The notes: generated by a model from the sequence alone, not told the origin. Counted from the stretch's first letter, positions 8,087 to 15,563 are shown. The stretch is 18,477 nucleotides of DNA from Acholeplasmataceae bacterium (GCA_016934175.1 JAFGTI010000090.1:1-18477); one strand, 5' to 3'. Numbers and translations: made by a program.

Positions 8087-8126
8087 AGCATATAATTCCT
8101 TTAATGTATTTAACTTCTAGTTATAT

Positions 8127-8135
8127 ATTATATCA
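8127..8135 (-). promoter_or_regulatory. extended -10 promoter of the GtrA-like gene
   Basis: Minus strand TG-A-TATAAT (TATAAT at 8127-8132, TG at 8134-8135), about 40 bases before the start codon and directly after the upstream terminator. No good -35 is present at 17-bp spacing, which is normal for extended -10 promoters. Confidence 0.55.
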
Positions 8136-8154
8136 CTATATCTAATTTATAAAA

Positions 8155-8178
8155 ATTAAAAAAGGCACGAATGCCTTT
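8155..8178 (-). terminator. terminator of the SOUL gene
   Basis: Minus strand AAAGGCA-TTCG-TGCCTTT (8172-8178 with 8161-8167), a 7-bp stem with a stable UUCG tetraloop followed by TTT-AA-TTTTT. It overlaps the SOUL stop codon. Confidence 0.85.
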
Positions 8179-8692
8179 ATTCTTGATAGTCAACTTCAAT
8201 AAATATTTCATTATGCCTTAAAAAGGGTATGCTAAAAGGTGGATTGAATCTTGCTAATCTATATCTTCCAGTTGATTCAATTTTATTCTTTATAAGCCAC
8301 TGAGTTAATCTTTCTTTTTCTTTATTAATATGATGTGCAGTTGATAATCCCGTAAAACGAAGAGCAACAGCATAATGTTCCGGATAAAACTTCGTTACCA
8401 GTTTTTCATTATTAGGAGTAGGAATTTCTTGATTGTAATATTTTGAAGGCACAACAAATTCCATAGACATCTGATCATTATTAAACTCATTAATGACAGG
8501 CACTGTCATTTGTATTTTTTCATTTTTTTTATTGTTTCCACTAATATAACTAAAAAGCAGTCCAAAACCACTGTAACCAGATAATTTATTTTCATCTACT
8601 GAAGTTGTATAAAATTCTTTATATCTTCTAATTTCAAAAGATCCATCTTTTTTTACAACTTGATAATCTGGTGATTCATATTTTGACATCAT
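8177..8692 (-). CDS. SOUL-family haem-binding-like protein
   Basis: 171 aa. Belongs to the SOUL/HEBP family: I-R-R-Y near the N-terminus (21-24), the segment L-F-S-Y-I-S-G-N-N followed by K-I-Q-M-T-V-P-V (46-66), and the C-terminal R-L-A-R-F-N-P-P-F then P-F-L-R-H-N-E-I (145-163). Some members bind haem or tetrapyrroles; the function of the bacterial ones is poorly known. No signal peptide or membrane segment is seen, so it is probably cytoplasmic. Two consecutive ATG codons (8692 and 8689) follow the Shine-Dalgarno AAGGAAG; the second is slightly better spaced. It lies 61 bases after the MFS stop on the same strand without a clear terminator between, so it may be the second gene of an MFS-SOUL transcript. 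A strong terminator follows. Confidence 0.88.
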   Translation of the reverse strand: MMSKYESPDYQVVKKDGSFEIRRYKEFYTTSVDENKLSGYSGFGLLFSYISGNNKKNEKIQMTVPVINEFNNDQMSMEFVVPSKYYNQEIPTPNNEKLVTKFYPEHYAVALRFTGLSTAHHINKEKERLTQWLIKNKIESTGRYRLARFNPPFSIPFLRHNEIFIEVDYQE

Positions 8693-8753
8693 AACACTTC
8701 CTTATAGTTCCATCTTATCATATTTATAGACAGTTAATCCATATGATACCTTG

Positions 8754-10022
8754 TTAAACAATTATTTTTTTATCTGGTTTGCGGATTAATAAAGATAGTA
8801 ATCCAGCTATTGTAGTCATGACCATCATAATTAATATTGCATAATTAAATGTTCCGAATTGTTCAAAACTGATAGCAAACTGTAGAGGACCTAATGCACT
8901 ACCTATGACCATGAAAACTGTTGCCATACCTCTAATGCTACCAAGATATTTTCTACCATAATAAAAAGGGTATATTGTATTCAGTGTTACAGATTGAATC
9001 GCTGCTCCGAGTCCATAGATGAGAATAAAGATAATTGCTGATGAAACACTATCAACCCAAAGCAATAGAATCAACATAGAAATCAAAACCATAATTTGAG
9101 TTATAAAAAATATATATTTGGGCTTTGTCCTATCAATAAAAAGCTTAGCAGCAAATGGCATAAAAAGCATTGGAAATGCCATGAATCCAATAATCCATGC
9201 AGCTGATTCGTGACTGATATTTCTGAGATCCATAATTGAAAAGAAATGGAAAACAAATCCTGTAGTAAACATAGGTACAATCATACTGGAAAACCCAATA
9301 AACCAAAAATCTTTTGTCTTCATTGCTTCTTTTAAAGTCCAAGATTCATTATTTAAAGCCTCTAATGCATCTTCCTTTGAAATATATGTTTTTTCATTTT
9401 CCATAGAAATATCAGCATCTTCAGGTCTATTAATAACTAAAAAGAAAACCATGGGTACAAAAACAACAAGTAATAATAGTGCCCAAATTCTCCATGCGTT
9501 TTGCCAATTTAGTGTATTGATCATCCATAGGTTAAACGCTGGAACCAACAAAGTTGCAAAAAACCCACCAAATGTCATCATAGACAAAGCAAATGCTCTC
9601 TTTTTAGTAAACCATTGTGGCACTAAACTTGCAGGAATAAGCGTCATTGATCCTTGACCTAGAAATCTTAAAAAGAAGAAACTTATATAGATCATCCAAA
9701 TATTTAATACAAATGAACTGAATAGCGCTGTTAAAGCTAGTCCTACACCTACAATAATAAACATCTTTTTTTGACCATGTTTATCAATGGCTCTTCCAAT
9801 CAAGACTATCAATAATCCGCTAATTGTTGTTGCTATACTATATCCGGTAGACAAAAGTGTTTTTGAATAACCCAATTGAGTTTCGTAATATGAATTAAAA
9901 ACACTGATTGAATATGTCTGTCCAGGAGATGAGAAAAATAGTGCAAAAGCACTAACGATAACAATCACCCATCCATAATATATTTTTTTATTCATTTTAA
10001 TTGCTAATGATTTCATAGTCAT
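8754..10022 (-). CDS. MFS transporter, OFA/monocarboxylate-carrier-like
   Basis: 422 aa with about 12 hydrophobic segments split 6+6 by a charged central loop (~198-236). The MFS motif A-like loop between helices 2 and 3 is G-R-A-I-D-K-H-G-Q-K-K (76-86). The segment G-Q-G-S-M-T-L-I-P-A...P-Q-W-F-T-K-K-R-A-F-A (~122-145) and the N-terminal Y-Y-G-W-V-I-V resemble oxalate/formate antiporter and monocarboxylate carriers. A small organic acid is therefore a reasonable guess for the substrate, but it is not proven. The start is uncertain: ATG at 10022 and 10016 both have weak ribosome sites. Divergent from the rhomboid gene; the SOUL gene follows downstream on the same strand. Confidence 0.85.
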   Translation of the reverse strand: MTMKSLAIKMNKKIYYGWVIVIVSAFALFFSSPGQTYSISVFNSYYETQLGYSKTLLSTGYSIATTISGLLIVLIGRAIDKHGQKKMFIIVGVGLALTALFSSFVLNIWMIYISFFFLRFLGQGSMTLIPASLVPQWFTKKRAFALSMMTFGGFFATLLVPAFNLWMINTLNWQNAWRIWALLLLVVFVPMVFFLVINRPEDADISMENEKTYISKEDALEALNNESWTLKEAMKTKDFWFIGFSSMIVPMFTTGFVFHFFSIMDLRNISHESAAWIIGFMAFPMLFMPFAAKLFIDRTKPKYIFFITQIMVLISMLILLLWVDSVSSAIIFILIYGLGAAIQSVTLNTIYPFYYGRKYLGSIRGMATVFMVIGSALGPLQFAISFEQFGTFNYAILIMMVMTTIAGLLSLLIRKPDKKIIV

Positions 10023-10049
10023 ATCTCATTTCTTTTTGTGTCGCGTTTA

Positions 10050-10078
10050 ATTATAACATTCTTTAACCATATTATCAC
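10050..10078 (-). promoter_or_regulatory. MFS gene promoter
   Basis: Minus strand GTGATA (10073-10078), 17-bp spacer, TATAAT (10050-10055). The start would lie about 20 bases before the first possible ATG (10022). Confidence 0.6.
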
Positions 10079-10095
10079 ATAGAACTCTATAAAAC

Positions 10096-10124
10096 TTGTA
10101 TGAACTCTTGAACCCCTGTATAAT
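10096..10124 (+). promoter_or_regulatory. rhomboid gene promoter
   Basis: TTGTAT (10096-10101), 17-bp spacer, TATAAT (10119-10124). The predicted start near 10131 lies just before the Shine-Dalgarno AGGAG (10134-10138). This argues against translation from the in-frame TTG at 10096, which is the -35 element itself. Confidence 0.65.
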
Positions 10125-10146
10125 GATGCATATAGGAGAAAATATT

Positions 10147-10773
10147 ATGACAACTCAAGAAAAGTTTTTACATTATATAAAAGAGCATCCTGTTACAAGT
10201 TTTATTTTAACTGTAAATCTTATCATGACCATTATTGTATGGGTTGAGGGTAATTTTTCTATTGCTACCCTCATTAATTATGGTGCGATATATCCAGAAT
10301 ATGTCACCGTTAGACATGAATACTACAGATTGCTCACTGTTATGTTTTTACACGGAAGCTTACTTCACTTTTTGATGAATTCCTTAGCTCTATTTTATAT
10401 AGGTGGCCAAATGGAATTAATTATTGGACCAAAAAAATATAGCCTGGTCTATTTACTATCTGGCATAGGTTCAAGTCTTCTCGTTGTCTATGTTGGTCCA
10501 GCCAACGCAGTTACAGTTGGTGCGAGTGGGGCAATATTTGGACTGATGGGAGGTATGCTGATGCTAACGTTTATGAGAACTAAATGGTTTAACAATCGTG
10601 CAATTAAATCGATACGTCAATTAATTGCCATAAATCTTATCTTTACTTTTGTCGTTCCTCATATCAGTGTAGCTGGTCATATTGGAGGATTATCAATTGG
10701 CGTGATACTATTTTACCTAATCACACCTGAAATACCCTATTTTATTGAAAAAAGACAAAATCAAATGTATTGA
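10147..10773 (+). CDS. rhomboid-family intramembrane serine protease
   Basis: 208 aa from ATG 10147, chosen because AGGAG lies 8 bases upstream; the frame stays open back to a TTG at 10096 inside the promoter. Rhomboids cleave transmembrane segments of other membrane proteins. About six membrane helices are predicted. The family signatures are intact: H-F-L-M-N (His74, Asn78) in helix 2, the nucleophile Ser127 in G-A-S-G, and catalytic His178 in A-G-H-I-G-G. It is a compact core with a short cytoplasmic N-terminus and no extra domain. Substrate unknown. It is a single-gene unit with its own promoter and a strong terminator, divergent from the MFS gene. Confidence 0.92.
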   Translation: MTTQEKFLHYIKEHPVTSFILTVNLIMTIIVWVEGNFSIATLINYGAIYPEYVTVRHEYYRLLTVMFLHGSLLHFLMNSLALFYIGGQMELIIGPKKYSLVYLLSGIGSSLLVVYVGPANAVTVGASGAIFGLMGGMLMLTFMRTKWFNNRAIKSIRQLIAINLIFTFVVPHISVAGHIGGLSIGVILFYLITPEIPYFIEKRQNQMY

Positions 10774-10786
10774 TAAAAATGTAAAC

Positions 10787-10825
10787 AAAAACTCGACTTC
10801 TCAAAAGAGAAATCGAGTTTTTTTT
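10787..10825. terminator. bidirectional terminator (rhomboid gene / Tm-1-like operon)
   Basis: AAAACTCGA (10788-10796) pairs with TCGAGTTTT, and an upper TTCTC/GAGAA stem is closed by an AAAA loop (one internal mismatch). Eight T follow on the plus strand; the A-rich left flank gives T-runs on the minus strand. It ends the plus-strand rhomboid gene and lies 19 bases past the stop of the minus-strand operon. Confidence 0.9.
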
Positions 10826-10843
10826 ATGTGAATCCGAATAAAA

Positions 10844-11350
10844 TTATTTACCTTCTAATTTACTATTGATTAAGCCAGCAACAACTTCTGATAACCAACC
10901 AGCTGCTAACCCAAGAACTAGACCAATTGCTGCTGGGAATATAACCGCACCAGTAATTGTAGCACCTAAAGCAAAGAATGTTGAAGCACCAATGAATGCA
11001 CCAGGAATAAAGCTTAACGCTTTAATATGCGCTTGGAAACACATCATACCAGCACCAATAGCAACAGCAACAAATGCACCTAAATTATTGAAATTGAACC
11101 AATTCCAAATAACAACGATAACAACGCCCCATAAAATACCACTAAGATTTGCTGCAGTACCTTTAAGGAATCCTTCTTTTTTACCACCAGCTGCATAGAA
11201 AGTTGCCCAACCTAGGAAGCCTGCAACGCCAACACCTGCAAGTGGAAAGCCAGAAACGATTGTTGGGTAAAGTTGTACTAAAACTTGCCATAAACCTGCT
11301 AAAACACCTACACTAAGTGAAACCGCAATTAAGAACTTGTTAATTTTCAT
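10844..11350 (-). CDS. DUF1097-family small membrane protein (YcdZ-like)
   Basis: 168 aa, third and last gene of the operon that begins at 13428. Very hydrophobic, with five or six helices (~5-27, 33-53, 66-86, 90-108, 112-130, 133-160) and almost no loops. G-W-A-T-F-Y-A-A-G-G (48-57), the N-L-S-G-I-L-W-G helix and F-I-P-G-A-F-I-G-A-S (~114-123) match the DUF1097 family, which has no established function. Glycine-rich helices and size suggest a channel or a small-molecule permease, but this is inference from appearance. Shine-Dalgarno AGGAG; it starts 20 bases after the stop of the TIM-barrel gene, so it is co-transcribed. A link with the two soluble operon proteins implies import or export of their substrate or product. 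Confidence 0.8.
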   Translation of the reverse strand: MKINKFLIAVSLSVGVLAGLWQVLVQLYPTIVSGFPLAGVGVAGFLGWATFYAAGGKKEGFLKGTAANLSGILWGVVIVVIWNWFNFNNLGAFVAVAIGAGMMCFQAHIKALSFIPGAFIGASTFFALGATITGAVIFPAAIGLVLGLAAGWLSEVVAGLINSKLEGK

Positions 11351-11370
11351 TTTATTTCTCCTATTTTTTT

Positions 11371-12198
11371 TTATACTTCTAGTTTTTTAAAGTTTCTTAC
11401 TTGTTCGGTAATAGCAACTTCAGTTGGTAGACGTTCTATACTAGATGCTCCAAAGAATCCTGCAATACCTTTCGTTTTTGATAATACATATTTTGCATCT
11501 TCTGGTTCAGCGATTGGACCACCATGCATAATAACTAAAATATTAGGATTTACTTTTTTAGCTGCATCGTGAATATCTTGAACTCTAACGACACAATCAT
11601 CTAAAGTAAGTGCAGTTGTTGCACCAATAGATCCTTTAGTTGTTAAACCCATATGAGCAACAAGACAATCTGCTCCAGCTTCAGCCATTTTCACTGCATC
11701 ATCTGTATTGAATACATAAGGTGTTGTAAATAGACCTTGTTTGTGTGCTTCAGCAATCATATCAATTTCTAATTGATAACCCATACCAGTTTCTTCTAAG
11801 TTGGCACGGAAATTACCATCAATTAGTCCTACTGTTGGAAAGTTTTGGACACCCGAGAATCCCATATTCTTTAAATCTCTTAAGAAATAAGTCATATCTC
11901 TAAAGGGATCAGTACCACAAACACCTGCAAAGACTGGAGTCTTTCTAGCAATTGGAAGTACTTCACGAGCCATTTCTACAACAACTTGATTTGCATCACC
12001 ATAAGGCATTAATCCTGCAAGTGATCCCCTACCAGCCATTCTATAACGACCTGAATTGTAAATGATGATCATATCAACTTCGCCTTTTTCTGCACATTTT
12101 GCTGAGATACCAGTACCTGCACCTGCACCAACAATTGCACGACCTTGACTAAGTTGATCTAGTAAACGTTTGCGAATTTCTTCAACTGTAAAAGCCAT
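11371..12198 (-). CDS. PEP-hydrolase-like TIM-barrel protein (Tm-1 C-terminal domain family)
   Basis: 275 aa, second operon gene. Belongs to the family named phosphoenolpyruvate hydrolase-like or TIM-barrel signal-transduction protein, which forms the C-terminal half of plant/fungal Tm-1-type proteins. Seen motifs: G-A-G-A-G-T-G (24-30), N-S-G-R-Y-R-M-A-G (48-56), C-G-T-D-P (94-98), N-F-P-T-V-G-L-I-D-G (119-128), A-H-M-G (181-184), a flexible G-S-I-G-A loop (189-193), H-G-G (225-227) and F-F-G-A-S-S-I-E-R (248-256). The loops at the C-terminal ends of the strands look intact, so a catalytic role is plausible; the substrate is not known to me. Good Shine-Dalgarno AAAGGAG; it starts 18 bases after the Tm-1-like stop. 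The sensor domain of the neighbouring regulator is its paralogue. Confidence 0.88.
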   Translation of the reverse strand: MAFTVEEIRKRLLDQLSQGRAIVGAGAGTGISAKCAEKGEVDMIIIYNSGRYRMAGRGSLAGLMPYGDANQVVVEMAREVLPIARKTPVFAGVCGTDPFRDMTYFLRDLKNMGFSGVQNFPTVGLIDGNFRANLEETGMGYQLEIDMIAEAHKQGLFTTPYVFNTDDAVKMAEAGADCLVAHMGLTTKGSIGATTALTLDDCVVRVQDIHDAAKKVNPNILVIMHGGPIAEPEDAKYVLSKTKGIAGFFGASSIERLPTEVAITEQVRNFKKLEV

Positions 12199-12216
12199 AT
12201 TCGTTCTCCTTTATAT

Positions 12217-13428
12217 TTATTTATTTATTAATTCTACTAATTTTTTAGCCATTGCTAGTGCATACTCTTTATCATTGATATGAAGATCAAGTTCAATTAA
12301 TTCAACTTTATTTGTATCTATATTTTTACGTAGTGCATTAAATAAAGCTTTGTCTTCTTCAACACCTAAGAAAGGCATACCCACTGCATCTATCATTGAA
12401 ACGCCCTTCAGTGGAATAAAGAATGCAGCATTCCCAATAGATTGACTCACTTTTTTACCAATGATTTCTCCAAGTTTAGTATTTTCTTCAGCTGTTGTAC
12501 GCATCAAAGTTACTGTTGAATTGTGAACATAGAAATTACGTCCTTCAAATTTAGCAGGAACAGTATCAACAGGTCCAAAGTTAACCATGTCTAATGCACC
12601 AACAGAAACAACCTGAGGAACTCCACCTAATGAAGCCGCATCTAGACGATGTGGACCAGCATTAAGTACACCACCAACAAGTTCATCACACCATTCAGTT
12701 GTCGTAATATCTAGAACACCTGTAAAGTATCCAGATGAAATAAGACCTTCCATTGATTTACCACCAGAACCAGTAGCATGGAAAACAACAACTTCATATC
12801 CGTTTTCTTCTAAATATTCACGAGCAGTCGTTACACATGGTGTTGTAACACCAAACATTGTAGCAGCAATCAAAGGTTTTGTTGATTTTTCGATTTCTGA
12901 TTTATTCTTTACAATACCTGCAATTGCTAGACCAGCGTTTGTTAAGATTTCGCGAAGAATATTGTTTAAACCAGCAACATCAACGATTGAATACATCATC
13001 ATGATATCTTTAACACCAACATATGGAGAAACATCTCCAGCACCCATTGTAGAAACTAATATCTTAGGAACTCCAACTGGTAATTGTTGCATCACGTGTG
13101 CAGCAATTGATGAACCACCAGATCCACCCAAAGAAATGATTCCACCAACTTCGCCTTTTTTATAAAGCTCGTTGACTATCTTTGCTGCACCTTGCATCAT
13201 AGTCAAAACATTTGTGCCTCTGTCGTTAACTTCTCTTAGTTTAGCTAAATCTGCACCTTGAGCTTTGCAAACTTCTAAATTAGACACATCAGGTGTGAAT
13301 GTAGGTTCAAATATACCTGCATCGACAACGATTGTTCCGACACCTTGAGCTTCAATGATATCCTTCAAAAATTTGAATTCATTACCCTTAGTATCAAGTG
13401 TCCCTAAAACAACTACTTTTTTAGACAT
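12217..13428 (-). CDS. Tm-1-like (UPF0261) ATP-binding domain protein
   Basis: 403 aa, first gene of a three-gene operon. Full-length UPF0261 protein, the family that forms the N-terminal half of the tomato resistance protein Tm-1, where that domain binds ATP. Key segments: L-G-T-L-D-T-K-G (8-15), glycine-rich G-G-S-G-G-S-S (101-107), T-M-G-A-G-D-V-S-P-Y (127-136), H-A-T-G-S-G-G-K-S-M-E (217-227) and A-G-P-H-R-L-D-A-A (257-265). No signal peptide; cytoplasmic. In bacteria this family and the TIM-barrel family are usually adjacent genes, as here, and probably form a complex corresponding to fused Tm-1; the reaction is unknown. Excellent Shine-Dalgarno AAGGAGGA and a perfect consensus promoter with a cre-like site suggest high, regulated expression. 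Confidence 0.9.
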   Translation of the reverse strand: MSKKVVVLGTLDTKGNEFKFLKDIIEAQGVGTIVVDAGIFEPTFTPDVSNLEVCKAQGADLAKLREVNDRGTNVLTMMQGAAKIVNELYKKGEVGGIISLGGSGGSSIAAHVMQQLPVGVPKILVSTMGAGDVSPYVGVKDIMMMYSIVDVAGLNNILREILTNAGLAIAGIVKNKSEIEKSTKPLIAATMFGVTTPCVTTAREYLEENGYEVVVFHATGSGGKSMEGLISSGYFTGVLDITTTEWCDELVGGVLNAGPHRLDAASLGGVPQVVSVGALDMVNFGPVDTVPAKFEGRNFYVHNSTVTLMRTTAEENTKLGEIIGKKVSQSIGNAAFFIPLKGVSMIDAVGMPFLGVEEDKALFNALRKNIDTNKVELIELDLHINDKEYALAMAKKLVELINK

Positions 13429-13482
13429 TTTCTATCCTCCTTATAATCTGTTACATTCCTAAAGATGAATGCACGCAATTCG

Positions 13483-13511
13483 ATTATAGAGTAAAGCGTT
13501 TTCATTGTCAA
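13483..13511 (-). promoter_or_regulatory. perfect sigma-A promoter of the Tm-1-like operon, with cre-like site in the spacer
   Basis: Minus strand TTGACA (13506-13511), 17-bp spacer, TATAAT (13483-13488): both hexamers match the consensus fully. The spacer and the last base before it hold TGAAAACGCTTTAC (13491-13504), matching the cre consensus TGWNANCGNTNWCA at every position except the last two. Repression by a CcpA/LacI-type protein would follow from a site at this position. The start would be near 13476, giving a leader of about 48 nt. Confidence 0.8.
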
Positions 13512-13519
13512 TATGAATA

Positions 13520-13541
13520 ATTTTTCCCACATTTTTCTCAC
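13520..13541 (-). repeat. tandem 11-bp direct repeat upstream of the operon promoter
   Basis: Plus strand ATTTTTCCCAC at 13520-13530 is followed directly by ATTTTTCTCAC at 13531-13541, one difference in 11. The period is one DNA helical turn, so two regulator subunits would sit on the same DNA face. The repeat starts 8 bp upstream of the -35 element, a typical activator position. It is a candidate binding site for the neighbouring Fis-type regulator. Confidence 0.55.
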
Positions 13542-13626
13542 TTTTTAGTTATTTTTGCTTAACAATATAAAAATTCTCAATTTGTTTGAATATGAAACCT
13601 TTTATGCCGTTTTATGGATATTTATA

Positions 13627-13656
13627 AGAAAAAAGTGAGAATTTCATTTCCCACTT
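13627..13656 (-). terminator. terminator of the regulator gene
   Basis: Minus strand AAGTGGGAA (13648-13656) pairs with TTCTCACTT (13633-13641) over 9 bp including one G-U, 6-nt loop, then TTTTCTT. It separates the regulator transcript from the Tm-1-like operon. Confidence 0.75.
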
Positions 13657-13662
13657 GGTTTT

Positions 13663-15492
13663 TTATCCTTTTAAAATATTTTTTTCTAAAGTGTACTTTT
13701 TTATCTTATTATAGAGTGTTCGTCTTGTCATACCCAACTTTTCAGCAACTTTTGTCTGATTCCAGTTGGCTTTGATGAGTTCATTTAAGATAAGTTCTTT
13801 TTCAACAATCATTGATGAATTCTTAATATAGTTGACTGTATCATCAATAGGAATGATACCATAAAATGTTGTTGGCAATAACTGTATGTCGATGACATCT
13901 CCATCACAGAGTATAGCCCCTCTTTCTAGAACATTCTTTAATTCTCTAACATTGCCTGGCCAATCGTAGTTCATAAAGGCGTTCATCACTCGAGGTGAAA
14001 CACTCATGTTTTTATTGTGCTTTTCACTAATACTATCCATAAATGTTGAGACATAAAGTGGGATATCCTGTTTATGAGATCTTAGTGGCGGCATTTCAAC
14101 AGTGATGACGTTTAGCAAATAGAACAAATCTTCTCTAAATTTCTTTTCTTGAATTTCTTTATAGATATCCTTGTTTGATGTGGAAAGAATTCTGACATCA
14201 ATATGAATCGTTTCATCTCCACCAACTCGCTCAAATTCTTTATCTTGAATGACTCTAAGGAGTTTAGCCTGTACATTTAAATCAAGTTCAGTAATATGAT
14301 CTAAAAATAGGGTTCCATGATTGGCTGATTCAAATCTACCAATGTGTTGTTTATCAGCACCAATGAAAGCTCCTTTTTCATGACCGAAAAGTTCACTTTC
14401 AATTAAACTTTTAGGTATTGCTGCACAATTTACTTTGATTATCGGGTGGATGGCTCTATTACTATTATAATGGATGGCTTTAACAACCAAATCTTTTCCT
14501 GACCCATTTTCCCCATTCACTAAAACATTACTATCGAAATTAGAAACTTTCGTAATCAAATCACTCATTTCTTTCATAATCTGACTATTCCCGATAACTG
14601 TTTTAACACCTCTTTTACTCATGAGGTGTTGTTTAAGTATTTCATTTTCTTTTTCTAATTCAGAAATCAAATTAATACTTTTAAACCTTTTAGTAGCATC
14701 TTTAATACTGTTTTCAACTGGAGTAACCTCGAAAACTGATCCCCCTATATAACCCATCGTTAAAGTTTCGTTATAGAATCGCGACATAACTTCAGGATTT
14801 CTAATAATTGAACCACCATAAATCATAGGAATGATAGTTGGCTTAATTTCTAATATCTTCTCAAATACTGTGTTGGCTTTAACTATTAATTGATCAACAT
14901 ATGGTTTTAATTCGGACTCATTGGGTCTATTGATATATGTCCATCCAAAATGTAAACAAAGGACATCAACGTCAGCTTCAACCATTTGAATGGCTTCCTC
15001 AAGTGTAACAACGAAAGCAATCGTGAAAAATCCTTTTTCCACAGCTTTTTTTAGTAAATCTACTTCTTGTGCAAATCCTTCATTGTTTTCTTCAATAAAC
15101 TCTCTATATTGACCATCAATTAAACTTACGGTAGGAAAATTATTGATGCCATCAAATCCGGCATGTATCACTTGTTCAATTAACTCCTCATGTGTATACG
15201 TGGGATCTTGAGCACATGCTCCAAAAAGTACCGGGATTCCATTCACTCTTGGTAAGACTTCTTTATGTCCAAATTCATATACCATATCATTACAATTAAC
15301 AAAAGGTAACATTGCTGCTGTCGATGCTATACCACTCATTCTAAAACGACCTGCATTTAAAGCTAGTAAAAGATCAGCCCCACCTTCAGCTGCTTGCTGT
15401 GCTGATCTCCCATTTCCAATAGAAACACCAATAATGGGTTCTTTTGATTTCATCGATTCATTCAATTTGTCTATTATCTCAAAACGATTCAT
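13663..15492 (-). CDS. TIM-barrel-sensor / AAA+ / Fis-HTH regulator, degenerate sigma-54-activator type
   Basis: 609 aa. Residues ~1-270 are a PEP-hydrolase-like TIM barrel (N-A-G-R-F-R-M at 46-52, N-N-F-P-T-V-S-L-I-D-G at 117-127), paralogous to the protein at 11371-12198, but the G-S-I-G-A loop is replaced. A coiled-coil linker (~272-295) leads to an AAA+ domain (~300-530): Walker A G-E-N-G-S-G-K (327-333) intact, Asn355 conserved. However, the GAFTGA loop reads G-A-F-I-G-A (Ile377), Walker B reads F-L-D-H with His399 instead of Glu, and the second arginine-finger position is Leu459 (F-Y-L-L-N instead of F-Y-R-L-N). The Fis-type helix-turn-helix (~565-600) looks intact. I infer a DNA-binding, ligand-sensing regulator of the adjacent operon that no longer acts through sigma-54. 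Single gene with its own promoter and terminator. Confidence 0.9.
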   Translation of the reverse strand: MNRFEIIDKLNESMKSKEPIIGVSIGNGRSAQQAAEGGADLLLALNAGRFRMSGIASTAAMLPFVNCNDMVYEFGHKEVLPRVNGIPVLFGACAQDPTYTHEELIEQVIHAGFDGINNFPTVSLIDGQYREFIEENNEGFAQEVDLLKKAVEKGFFTIAFVVTLEEAIQMVEADVDVLCLHFGWTYINRPNESELKPYVDQLIVKANTVFEKILEIKPTIIPMIYGGSIIRNPEVMSRFYNETLTMGYIGGSVFEVTPVENSIKDATKRFKSINLISELEKENEILKQHLMSKRGVKTVIGNSQIMKEMSDLITKVSNFDSNVLVNGENGSGKDLVVKAIHYNSNRAIHPIIKVNCAAIPKSLIESELFGHEKGAFIGADKQHIGRFESANHGTLFLDHITELDLNVQAKLLRVIQDKEFERVGGDETIHIDVRILSTSNKDIYKEIQEKKFREDLFYLLNVITVEMPPLRSHKQDIPLYVSTFMDSISEKHNKNMSVSPRVMNAFMNYDWPGNVRELKNVLERGAILCDGDVIDIQLLPTTFYGIIPIDDTVNYIKNSSMIVEKELILNELIKANWNQTKVAEKLGMTRRTLYNKIKKYTLEKNILKG

Positions 15493-15563
15493 ATACAGAG
15501 TTCCTTAGTTTGTTGAGAATAAATTGCTGCCATCAATTCTGCTTAATATTCTCGTTTATATTT

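Noticed and set aside
10866..11198. 110-codon open frame on the plus strand
   Set aside because: It is antisense to the DUF1097 gene, has a composition typical of a shadow frame (proline/alanine/threonine-rich from reversed hydrophobic codons) and no ribosome site or homology signal.
13429..13662. -24/-12 sigma-54 promoter for the Tm-1-like operon
   Set aside because: No TGGCAC-N5-TTGC match on the minus strand; the region instead contains a perfect sigma-A promoter.
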